Shown here: positions 46,474 to 55,545 of the stretch, piece by piece
Layout of the letters: every line of letters begins with the position of its first letter
How positions within the stretch are numbered: position 1 is the stretch's first letter
From: CAWEWH01 sp963812775
GTDB taxonomy: Bacteria > Pseudomonadota > Alphaproteobacteria > Rhizobiales > Beijerinckiaceae
Reading direction: 5' to 3'
Length of the DNA stretch: 64,000 nucleotides
Assembly: GCA_963812775.1 (NCBI GenBank)
Contig: CAWEWH010000007.1
Coordinates: 744,001 to 808,000, forward strand
Translations under genes and position numbers: made by a program
Notes under the pieces: model-generated
What the model saw: only the letters and a program-made list of their open reading frames with translations
Databases searched by the model: none
Told to the model about the DNA's origin: nothing

Positions 46474-47335
46474 TCAGCCTCTCGCCTTGGCCAGCTTGTC
46501 GAAGGCAACCAAGTCCCTGAGGAGGGCCTCCATTTCCTTGAGCGGTACCATGTTGGGACCGTCGGAGGGCGCTTTGTCGGGGTCCTGGTGTGTCTCGATG
46601 AATACGCCAGCAACTCCGACGGCGACCGCGGCGCGGGCCAGGACCGGCACGAAGCGCCGCTCGCCGCCCGACGAGGCCCCCTGCCCGCCCGGCTGCTGGA
46701 CGGAGTGGGTCGCGTCGAAAATCACCGGCGCGCCCGTTGTCTCGGCCAGGATGGGCAGCGCGCGCATGTCGGACACCAGCGTGTTGTAGCCAAAGGAGGC
46801 GCCGCGCTCCGTCACCAGCACATTGCGGTTGCCCGTTCCGGCGGCGGTGATCTTGGCCACCACGTTACGCATGTCCCACGGCGCCAAAAATTGGCCCTTC
46901 TTGACGTTGACGACACGCCCGGTCTCTGCCGCCGCCACGACGAGGTCGGTCTGGCGGCACAGGAAAGCGGGGATCTGCAGCACGTCCACCACCTCGGCCA
47001 CTGGGGTGCATTGCTCGATGCCGTGCACGTCGGTGAGCACCGGCAGGCCGAGCGTCTCGCGGACCTCCGCGAAAAACAGGGATCGCGGCCTTGAGCCCAA
47101 GGCCGCGCGCCGCCGTGAGCGACGTGCGGTTGGCCTTGTCGAACGACGTCTTGAAGACGAAGCCGATGCCGACGCGCCCGGCGATCTCCTTGAGCGCCGA
47201 CGCCATTTCCAGGGCGTGGGCGCGGCTCTCCATCTGGCACGGCCCGGCGATCAGCGCCAACGGCAGCGCGTTGCCGATCGTGACCTTGGCCACCGTGACG
47301 ACGGGGTTGGGCCGGAGGTCGGTGCTCGCATTCAT
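46474..47335 (-). CDS. kdsA: 3-deoxy-D-manno-octulosonate 8-phosphate synthase KdsA, one frameshift
   Basis: Makes KDO-8-P from phosphoenolpyruvate and arabinose-5-P for LPS. The first part reads LALIAGPCQMESRAHALEMA and FVFKTSFDKANRTSL. The second reads AEVRETLGLPVLTDVHGIEQ, NVKKGQFLAPWDM, VTERGASFGYN, IFDATHSVQQPGG and VFIETHQDPDKAPSDGPNM. The halves join by a +1 shift in a five-base A/T run at 47072-47076 (GTTTTTCGCG; one T too many). Restored length about 286 residues. Essential in organisms with LPS, so the shift is most likely a sequence error. Confidence 0.9.
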
Positions 47336-47394
47336 GGGCCGCCTATAGCGGCTTCGGGGCCGCGAAGCGAGGGCGTCTTCGTCGACCAGGACGG

Positions 47395-48555
47395 TTAGCC
47401 GACGATGGCGTGCGGCAGAAAGCGCGACGTATTCTTGGTGATGGGGGTCTTATCTTCGCGGATGCCCATGCCAGCCGGCTCCTCGCCGACGATCCAACTG
47501 CCGATCACCGCGTAGTTGCCATCGAAATGCGGCAGCTCCACAAGCGCCTGGCGCACGAAGCCCTCCGCGCCATAAGGACCTTCGTCGGTGTCCACGACCT
47601 CGCCGCGCCGTATCAGCGTGACATTAGCGCCCTCGCGCGAATAGAGCGGCTTGCGAGCGTAGGTGGGGCCAAGCGCCGACTTGCGCGAGTCGGTCTCGAA
47701 ATAGGATTGCAGCAGGTTGGGATGATTGGGCGCCAACTCCCACAGCAGAGGCAGAAGCCCCTTGTTGGATAAGATCGCCTTCCAGGCGGGCTCGATGAAG
47801 CGCGTCGGCGACTTGGGAATGGCCTTTGCAAACTCGTCAGCGAAGATCCACTCCCACGGGTACAGCTTGAAGAGGCGGGCGATCGGCCGATTGTCCAGGT
47901 CGACAAAGCGGCCGTCGCCGGAAAGTCCAATCGACTCAAGATCGATGTAGCCGGTTTCGAGGCCGGCCTGGCGGGCACAATCCTCGATATAGCCCACTGT
48001 GCCCCGGTCCTCGATCTCCCCCGACATTGCCGTCAGATGCAGCGGCTCACCTTCGCAGATGCGACCGACAGCGGCGATGAGCTTGTCGTGGATCGAATTG
48101 AACTGGTCCGCGTCCTTGGGCAGCGTGCCGTTCGCCATCGACTGCTCGAGCCAGCCCCATTGGAAATAGCCCGCCTCGTAAAGAGACGTCGGCGTGTCGG
48201 CATTGTATTCGAGCAACTTTGCTGGCCCGCGGCCGTCATAGGCGAGGTCAAAGCGCCCATAGAGACTGGGCTCGCGGCGATTGTAGCTGTTGGCGATCGT
48301 GTCCCAAGCGCTCTGTGGAATCTGCAGGCGTGCCAAAATGCTCTCGTCGCCCATGGCACGGCGGACGATCTCATAGCCCATTTCATGGAGCTCGGCGGTC
48401 GGAGCCTCAAGCGCCTCCTCGATCTCCCTTAACGTGAAGGAGTAGTAGCCTGTCTCGTCCCAGTAGGGCTCACCTCCCGGCGAGTGAAACACAAAGCCTT
48501 CGGCCTCCGCGGTCTGTCGCCAATCCGGCCGTTCGCGGCAGGCAACGCGCCGCAT
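47395..48555 (-). CDS. Glutathionylspermidine synthase family protein (YjfC-like)
   Basis: 386-residue ATP-grasp-type ligase related to the synthetase half of GspS: YSFTLREIEEALEAPTAEL, SLYGRFDLAYDGRGPAKLLE then YNADTPTSLYEAGYFQWGWL, and PLLWELAPNHPNLLQSYFE. It lacks the amidase domain, as in YjfC-type proteins. Its start lies four bases after the DUF1190 stop, and a DUF350 gene is next, giving the conserved YjfL-YjfM-YjfC trio. The natural substrate of this subgroup is not established. Confidence 0.88.
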   Translation of the reverse strand: MRRVACRERPDWRQTAEAEGFVFHSPGGEPYWDETGYYSFTLREIEEALEAPTAELHEMGYEIVRRAMGDESILARLQIPQSAWDTIANSYNRREPSLYGRFDLAYDGRGPAKLLEYNADTPTSLYEAGYFQWGWLEQSMANGTLPKDADQFNSIHDKLIAAVGRICEGEPLHLTAMSGEIEDRGTVGYIEDCARQAGLETGYIDLESIGLSGDGRFVDLDNRPIARLFKLYPWEWIFADEFAKAIPKSPTRFIEPAWKAILSNKGLLPLLWELAPNHPNLLQSYFETDSRKSALGPTYARKPLYSREGANVTLIRRGEVVDTDEGPYGAEGFVRQALVELPHFDGNYAVIGSWIVGEEPAGMGIREDKTPITKNTSRFLPHAIVG

Positions 48556-48558
48556 CGT

Positions 48559-49194
48559 TCAGCTCGACGACGACGAGAACGAGCGCCCGGTGGACCCGAA
48601 GCCGCCTCGCGATACCGACGACACCGAGCTGCCGCGCGACACGACGGCGGGGCTGCTCGAGCGCGAAAAACCGCTGCTCGGCACGTAGGCGCCGGAGCTG
48701 CGCGAGCTCCACCAGCTGGAGCCGCTCGAGCTGCTGCTGCCGAGATAGGAGTAGAAAGATCGGCCAGAAGACGTGTTGTAACAGGTGCCGTCGGACCGCT
48801 GCCGTTCAGGGGGACAATTATAGAGCGGCTGCACGGCGGGCCGCCCCTGCTGGTTCGACAGGGCGCGCGCGACGGCAAACCCGGCCAGCGCCGGCACGAA
48901 ATACGAAGCCAAGTTGCCGCTGGCATTGCGTCCCTGCATCGTCGTGCACTTGCCGCTGCCGTAGTCCCTCTCGCAATCGTTCTGCGATTCAAAGCGCGGG
49001 GCATTGGTCTCGTGCAGGCGCAGGGCGTCGTCGTAGCCGTCCTGGCAGCCCTTGGCGTCGCGGCCGGAACTGCGGCATTCGTCGACCGAGCGGAAGGGGC
49101 TAGCCTCCGTGTCGCCGCCGGAACGGCTCAGCGCATAGATGGTCAGTCCAGCGGCCCCAAGCAGCACGAGGGAGACGGTTGTCGAGCGTTTCAC
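48559..49194 (-). CDS. DUF1190 (YjfM-like) serine-rich protein
   Basis: 211 residues: short N-terminal TM or signal anchor (TTVSLVLLGAAGLTIYALS), a cysteine-containing region (FRSVDECRSSGRDAKGCQDG; FESQNDCERDYGSGKC) and a low-complexity Ser/Gly/Arg tail. GTG 49194 is taken as start. The frame stays open upstream into the DUF350 gene and would give a false fusion, because of a frameshift there. Belongs to the YjfL-YjfM-YjfC cluster; probably exported or membrane-anchored. Confidence 0.8.
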   Translation of the reverse strand: MKRSTTVSLVLLGAAGLTIYALSRSGGDTEASPFRSVDECRSSGRDAKGCQDGYDDALRLHETNAPRFESQNDCERDYGSGKCTTMQGRNASGNLASYFVPALAGFAVARALSNQQGRPAVQPLYNCPPERQRSDGTCYNTSSGRSFYSYLGSSSSSGSSWWSSRSSGAYVPSSGFSRSSSPAVVSRGSSVSSVSRGGFGSTGRSFSSSSS

Positions 49195-49208
49195 GTCACC
49201 GGATCCCG

Positions 49209-49617
49209 TCAGGGCGCATAGGTCATCGAGGCGGCATTGATCATGCCGCCGGCGAGCGACGCGGAGCCGAGGAACAACGCAGCCGCCAGTTCGCCGGACT
49301 CGAATGCGGGTCGAGATATTGGGTATGATCAGGCGGACGAGCCAATAGATGGCGATCTGCACGATCAACGCCACAAGCCCCCATATGAGGAAGTCAACGA
49401 CGCTCCCGGCCTGCGACAAAGCCTTCGACAGCGGAAACGCAAAGCCCACAAGACTGAGTCCCAGCGAGACGGCGGCCGCCGGCACGTTGTTGCGAATGAG
49501 GGCGAACTCGTTATGCGCCGTGGTCAGGTTGTAGACCGCCAGAAAGGCGGCAGTCAGGGCGAGCCCGACAACGAAATACAGCAGGAAGGCCGGCAGGCCG
49601 GCAATCGAGGCGATCAC
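49209..49617 (-). CDS. DUF350 (YjfL-like) membrane protein, one frameshift
   Basis: Four-TM family protein: FLLYFVVGLALTAAFLAVYN, VPAAAVSLGLSLVGFAFPLS, FLIWGLVALIVQIAIYWLVR. After a +1 shift at 49302-49304 (CATTCGAG, where CATCGAG reads Ile-Glu), it continues ESGELAAALFLGSASLAGG and ends INAASMTYAP. The restored length, about 135 residues, matches the family. First gene of the DUF350-DUF1190-GspS-like operon. Often interpreted as a membrane protein linked to polyamine/glutathione ligases; mechanism unknown. Confidence 0.82.
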
Positions 49618-49652
49618 GGTCAGCTCCCCAGGACTGTTCAGGAGAATCGAAT

Positions 49653-50516
49653 TTACCCTGCCGCCGCCTCGAAGGCGATAGCTGTCCCGAACGCGTGCGC
49701 CGGCGCCACCACCGGGCGGCCGGCCACCACGCCGAACGGGATGCCGGCATTCCTCAGCCGGTGCTGCAGCGCTTCGGTATCGCGCACCGCGACGGACAGC
49801 CCGATGAACTGTGGCTCGTCAGGCGCAATGATGCCGTACTGCGCAAAGGCCGCGCTCGGAGTGACGACGTTGACGCGAGCCCTCTCCAAGGCCACCGAGA
49901 TACCGAGAGAGCTGGCGTGCAGCTCGCGCTCGCCGGTGAAGGCCGACAGGAACACATGGTGGTCGGTGGGATTGTCCGCCACCATGGCGACGGATGCCAC
50001 ATCGAGCGCGCCATTGGCGTGCTGCTGCAGCGCCGCATCCCAAAGGTTCTCCGGATTATGGTGCTGGCAGACAAAAAAGCCAGCCTGCGGCGCGCCTTCG
50101 TTGGTCGCGAAGGCAAGCGAAAAAGCGACATGCGTTATGCTGCCGTCGGCCCTGCGGCCACGCCGTTCGAAGAAGAACGACTTGAAATCGCCGATGCCGG
50201 CTTTGGCAAAACCGCGCGCGTCGATTTTCGCGTCGCGCGAGGTCAGAACCAGCATGGCGAAGCCGTCTCGCCGCGACAGGGTCTCACGGATGAACGCACC
50301 AAAACTGAAGTGACCCGGACGGTGCGGCCGGATTCTCGCCGGCGTGGCGACGGTCACGAGCTCCAAGAAGGTGCCTTCGAGCTGGATGAGGCGATTCTCC
50401 GTCCCCCACGGATGGCGATTGCGCGCGCCGACCATGAAACCCATGCGCTCGTAAAAGGCGCCGGCGGTATCGAGGTCGTGCACGGCGAGGACCAGATGAT
50501 CGATGGCGCGGGGCAT
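49653..50516 (-). CDS. VOC superfamily glyoxalase-like protein
   Basis: 287 residues, starting DHLVLAVHDLDTAGAFYERM, the metal-binding His and beta-alpha-beta unit of the vicinal-oxygen-chelate fold. Later NRHPWGTENRLIQLEGTFLE and HVAFSLAFATNEGAPQAGFF then VCQHHNPENLW mark a second module. This is the long glyoxalase-like type (PF13468-like). Substrate unknown. Lies 35 bases upstream of the DUF350 gene, same strand. Confidence 0.82.
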   Translation of the reverse strand: MPRAIDHLVLAVHDLDTAGAFYERMGFMVGARNRHPWGTENRLIQLEGTFLELVTVATPARIRPHRPGHFSFGAFIRETLSRRDGFAMLVLTSRDAKIDARGFAKAGIGDFKSFFFERRGRRADGSITHVAFSLAFATNEGAPQAGFFVCQHHNPENLWDAALQQHANGALDVASVAMVADNPTDHHVFLSAFTGERELHASSLGISVALERARVNVVTPSAAFAQYGIIAPDEPQFIGLSVAVRDTEALQHRLRNAGIPFGVVAGRPVVAPAHAFGTAIAFEAAAG

Positions 50517-50630
50517 GAACTCCAGCCGGGCGGACTTCCACGCGAAAGCGGGCGCGCGCCCTGAACCTACAGCCCGCCCCAGGCGTGGCCAATGGGCTCT
50601 GCTACCCGGGCGACCTGACCCGGCGACCGA

Positions 50631-51044
50631 TCAGTTTCGCGGCGGTGGATCGCGTTCAAAGCGACCGCGCACCGTGCTGACAGGCGCCATCCAGGCCTCG
50701 CAGCGCATCGTCCACAATTCGTAGGTCGGATTCCACAGGCTCGTGTCATCGAAGGAACCAAGGTAAAGCTCCATCTCGTGGTCGCGGCCATATTGCGAAT
50801 ACACAAGGCTGCCGCACTGGCGGCAGAAATGCCGCCGCCCCTTCGGGGAGCTTGCGAACTCGCCGAGGTCGCCGCCTTCGATTGTCACCGCTGCCGTGGG
50901 AAATGTGGCAAAGGCGTTGAAAGGCGCGGCGTGTGCCTTACGGCATGTCAAGCAATGGCAGAGCCCGACCCGGAGAGGCTCACCTCTGGCCTTGATAGTG
51001 ACCCCGCCGCACGCGCACGAGCCCTTGTGGACGGCTCCCGACAT
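50631..51044 (-). CDS. GFA family protein (glutathione-dependent formaldehyde-activating-like)
   Basis: 137 residues with the CENP-V/GFA zinc fold: GSCACGGVTIKARG near residue 8, GLCHCLTCRKAHAAPFNAF near residue 28 and HFCRQCGSLVY near residue 70, giving the paired CxC, CxxC and CxxC zinc ligands. ATG 51044 has GGAGG about 5 bases upstream and is preferred over an upstream in-frame start. Role may be glutathione-adduct handling; specific substrate unknown. The 243 bases up to pyrG contain no convincing gene. Confidence 0.88.
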   Translation of the reverse strand: MSGAVHKGSCACGGVTIKARGEPLRVGLCHCLTCRKAHAAPFNAFATFPTAAVTIEGGDLGEFASSPKGRRHFCRQCGSLVYSQYGRDHEMELYLGSFDDTSLWNPTYELWTMRCEAWMAPVSTVRGRFERDPPPRN

Positions 51045-51287
51045 TGCGACCTCCGTCAAATTGTCCCGCTCGCGGATGAATCGCGAAGCATGGCCCTATC
51101 TGACGGGTTTACCGGCGTCGTTCAACAGACCCAGAAGCCCCCGAGCACGAAGACCCCGGCCACAGCAGGAATATTGAGGACGTAGGACCAGAGAGTTCCA
51201 GCACGCGTCCACCGCCAACGTGCGGCGGCTCTGCGCAAGACCTGCCGGCATACGGCACCTCGGATACGACCAAGCGGCGGCCGGCCA

Positions 51288-52916
<1,629 letters not shown>

Positions 52917-53040
52917 GGGCCTTTACGCGTAATTGCTTGCGGTCGATTCGGCGAGGCGATTTGTGACTTGTCCCCAATTCGCCCAGCGGTCGGCCACAAA
53001 AGAGAAGGGCCGGTTGCCCGGCCCCTTTTGACACTTGCCC

Positions 53041-53427
53041 TCATCGCTGCGTCGGCACCTGCGGCTCGCTCGGGCCGGAAGGCCCGGCCGGCTGGCTGCC
53101 CTGCCCCCGCTGCAGCCGTTCCAGGAGGTTGCCCGCGCCATCGGCCGGCGCCGACTGGCTTGGGCCCGCGCTATCGAGGATCGAAGTGGGCTTCCGGGTC
53201 GAACCGGCAAGCCAAGCCAGAACCATGCTGGTGAGAAAGAACCCGATGGCCAGGTACATGGTCGTGCGGGTCAGGACGTTCGCCTGGCCCCGCCCCGTCA
53301 TGAAGCCTGAAACCCCGCTCGAACCGCCGCCGAGGCCGAGACCACCGCCCTCGGAACGCTGCAGCAGGACGAAGCCGACCAAAAAGATGACGATCAGCAG
53401 ATGGATGACGATCAGTACGGTCTGCAT
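53041..53427 (-). CDS. secG: Protein-export membrane protein SecG
   Basis: 128 residues: TM1 (TVLIVIHLLIVIFLVGFVLL), the family loop LQRSEGGGLGLGGG near residue 23, TM2 (MYLAIGFFLTSMVLAWLAGS) and an alphaproteobacterial Gln/Pro/Ser-rich C-terminal extension. Part of the SecYEG translocon in the inner membrane. Confidence 0.94.
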   Translation of the reverse strand: MQTVLIVIHLLIVIFLVGFVLLQRSEGGGLGLGGGSSGVSGFMTGRGQANVLTRTTMYLAIGFFLTSMVLAWLAGSTRKPTSILDSAGPSQSAPADGAGNLLERLQRGQGSQPAGPSGPSEPQVPTQR

Positions 53428-53674
53428 GATTTCGGACCCGGCCTTCGGCGCACGCCGGAGATGACCTCGAGAATGGCCAGTGGAGTTCTGGCCGCGCCTT
53501 TAACATGGTGGCGCGGCAGATCAAAGCAACTCGGACCAAAGCGTTAGCGCCACCTTATTCCCCGCCGGGCACTGTGTTTTGAGCCGTTTTCGCGCCCGAA
53601 TCCAGGGCTACAGTAAGGCTTGCGCGGAGAGCATCGGATGTCCATGTGGACAACCGTGAAACGGGGAGCTTCCA

Positions 53675-54337
53675 ATGGCATTGCAGATAGGTGAAACGGC
53701 GCCGGATTTCGATGCGGAGACGACGCAAGGCAAGATCCGCTTCCATGAATGGCTCGGCAATTCCTGGGGTGTGATCTTCTCGCATCCGAAGGACTTCACT
53801 CCTGTCTGTACCACCGAGCTCGGCTACATGGCCAAGCTCAAACCGGAATTCGAGAAACGCAACGTCAAGGTCATCGGGCTTAGCGTCGATCCGGTAGGCA
53901 ATCACGAGAAATGGGCCAATGACATCCGCGAGACACAGGGTGCGGCGCCCAACTACCCAATGATCGGCGATCCGGAACTGAAGATATCCAAGCTTTACGG
54001 CATGTTGCCGGCGAGCACGGCCGGCACGTCGGAGGGCCGCACGCCGGCCGACAACCAGACCGTGCGCACCGTCTTCGTCATTGGGCCTGACAAGAAGATC
54101 AAGCTGATGATCGCCTATCCGATGACCACCGGGCGCAATTTCGACGAGGTGCTGAGAGTGGTGGATTCGCTGCAACTCACGGCCAAGCACCGCGTCGCCA
54201 CACCGGTGAACTGGAAGCTCGGCGAAGACGTGATCATCGCCGGCTCCGTCTCGGACGACGAGGCGAAGAAAATCTATCCGGCCGGCTGGAAGTCGCCCAA
54301 GCCCTACATCCGTATCGTGCCGCAACCGCGGGACTAG
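53675..54337 (+). CDS. 1-Cys peroxiredoxin (Prx6 type)
   Basis: 220 residues. Peroxidatic Cys in HPKDFTPVCTTELGYMAKL near residue 48, then VIGLSVDPVGNHEKW and, in the C-terminal half, KLMIAYPMTTGRNFDEVLRV then VDSLQL. The length and single conserved Cys fit the Prx6 subfamily that reduces H2O2 and alkyl or lipid hydroperoxides in the cytosol. GGGAG precedes the ATG. The TAG stop codon lies within the CTAG that opens the downstream palindromic element. Confidence 0.93.
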   Translation: MALQIGETAPDFDAETTQGKIRFHEWLGNSWGVIFSHPKDFTPVCTTELGYMAKLKPEFEKRNVKVIGLSVDPVGNHEKWANDIRETQGAAPNYPMIGDPELKISKLYGMLPASTAGTSEGRTPADNQTVRTVFVIGPDKKIKLMIAYPMTTGRNFDEVLRVVDSLQLTAKHRVATPVNWKLGEDVIIAGSVSDDEAKKIYPAGWKSPKPYIRIVPQPRD

Positions 54338-54422
54338 TGTGGCGATTCCGAAATTCGCCACGTATCGATGGAGGCCCAAATAAAGACAACTCGGCGAATT
54401 TCGGAATCATAAGCCACACTAG
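54334..54422. repeat. Palindromic element A with CTAGTGTG ends
   Basis: 89-bp imperfect palindrome. The left arm CTAGTGTGGC plus GATTCCGAAATTCGCC is mirrored by GGCGAATTTCGGAATC and GCCACACTAG, with a four-base bulge (ATAA) in the right arm. The peroxiredoxin stop TAG is inside the first CTAG. It may act as a transcription terminator for two convergent genes, but its shared ends with element B argue for a repeat family. Confidence 0.85.
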
Positions 54423-54434
54423 AAAAGATTGATT

Positions 54435-54512
54435 CTAGTGTGCTTTTTGAATTTGAAGTTCGCTCGGTTCGTGATCCAAGCAACGTAGCGAACTTCAAAT
54501 TCAGCACACTAG
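54435..54512. repeat. Palindromic element B with CTAGTGTG ends
   Basis: 78-bp palindrome 12 bases after element A. The left arm CTAGTGTGCT-(TTTT)-GAATTTGAAGTTCGCT is mirrored by AGCGAACTTCAAATTC and AGCACACTAG, with the four-base bulge now in the left arm. Only the eight terminal bases are shared with element A; the core palindromes differ. Same architecture with a different core suggests related mobile or REP-like units. Confidence 0.85.
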
Positions 54513-54563
54513 GCTCGACACGACGTTTTCCGCGGACCAGGTGTCAGCGGCAAACGTCGAACC

Positions 54564-55322
54564 TCAATCGCGATACGCCGCCGCGATCGCGAGAAAGTCG
54601 CTTGCCAGGAGGCTCGCGCCGCCGACCAAGGCCCCATTCACGTTGGCGATCGATAGAAGCTCCCTGGCATTGGCCGGCTTGACTGAGCCGCCATAGAGGA
54701 GCCGGACCGACGAGGCGCTGCGTCCAAAGCGTGCCAGAAGTCGCTCGCGCATGAAGGTGTGAACATCTTCAACGTCCTGTGCGGTTGGCGTGAGGCCGGT
54801 GCCGATAGCCCAGACGGGCTCATAAGCGACGACGAGGCCGCCGTCGACGTCCGGGATCGAACCCTTGAGCTGACCGCCTACCACTTCCAGCGCCTTACCG
54901 GCATCACGCTCCTGGCGTGTCTCGCCGATGCAGACGATGGGCATGAGGCGCGCGCGGCGAACCGCCTTTGCCTTGGCACGGACCTGCTCATCGGTCTCAC
55001 CATGCAGGGTACGGCGCTCGGAATGCCCGACGATGACGGCCGTCCCTCCCGCATCGGCAATCATCTCGGCGGAAACGTCGCCGGTGAAGGCGCCGCCGGC
55101 CTCGGCATGGCAGTCCTGCGCGCCGATCCCAACGCGCCGGCCGGCCGCCCGCGCGGCGAAATCCATGATCAGGGTAGCGGGCGGGCAAACGAGGAGGTCG
55201 ACCTCCCCCTGAAGCGGCGGGTCATAGCCCCGAATGATCGCGTCCAGCGTCGCGGCCGAAGCCCGCAGCCCGTTCATCTTCCAGTTGCCAGCGACCAGCG
55301 GCCGTGGACGGCTGTCTGCCAT
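54564..55322 (-). CDS. tpiA: Triosephosphate isomerase
   Basis: 252 residues. VAGNWKMNG at residue 10 (catalytic Asn-Lys), VIVGHSERRTLHGE near residue 95 (catalytic His), VVAYEPVWAIGTGLTPT near residue 165 (catalytic Glu) and LLYGGSVKPANA near residue 208. Interconverts dihydroxyacetone phosphate and glyceraldehyde-3-P. ATG 55322 gives the family N-terminus although the frame is open upstream. Divergent from ppiD, with 223 bases between. Confidence 0.97.
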   Translation of the reverse strand: MADSRPRPLVAGNWKMNGLRASAATLDAIIRGYDPPLQGEVDLLVCPPATLIMDFAARAAGRRVGIGAQDCHAEAGGAFTGDVSAEMIADAGGTAVIVGHSERRTLHGETDEQVRAKAKAVRRARLMPIVCIGETRQERDAGKALEVVGGQLKGSIPDVDGGLVVAYEPVWAIGTGLTPTAQDVEDVHTFMRERLLARFGRSASSVRLLYGGSVKPANARELLSIANVNGALVGGASLLASDFLAIAAAYRD

Positions 55323-55545
55323 CGATCTCTCCCATCGTCCGGCACTAGCAGAGGCATGGTACCTCCGCAATGAATGGCGCGTCGCTCGCGGCGAGCTTTC
55401 CGTGCGACAAAACAAAGCCTTGTCAGTTGTTGCGGCAACGCCAGCCGCTCAGTATTATCAGCTGCCTTCGGGCCGCTGACGCGCTGGTGAAGCGCCGGGG
55501 CCGGCATTTCGCCATTACATTTCGCCAAAACGTAGAGACCGTTTC

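Noticed and set aside
48559..49617. Apparent 352-residue fusion of DUF350 and DUF1190 domains
   Set aside because: The DUF350 family's normal C-terminus is found in the adjacent frame after a one-base shift, and a good GTG start for the DUF1190 protein follows its stop. The fusion is a frameshift artefact.
51109..51285. Possible small membrane protein between pyrG and the GFA gene
   Set aside because: One minus-strand frame ends with a hydrophobic stretch (LWSYVLNIPAVAGVFVLGGF) but has no plausible start codon outside pyrG and no ribosome site.
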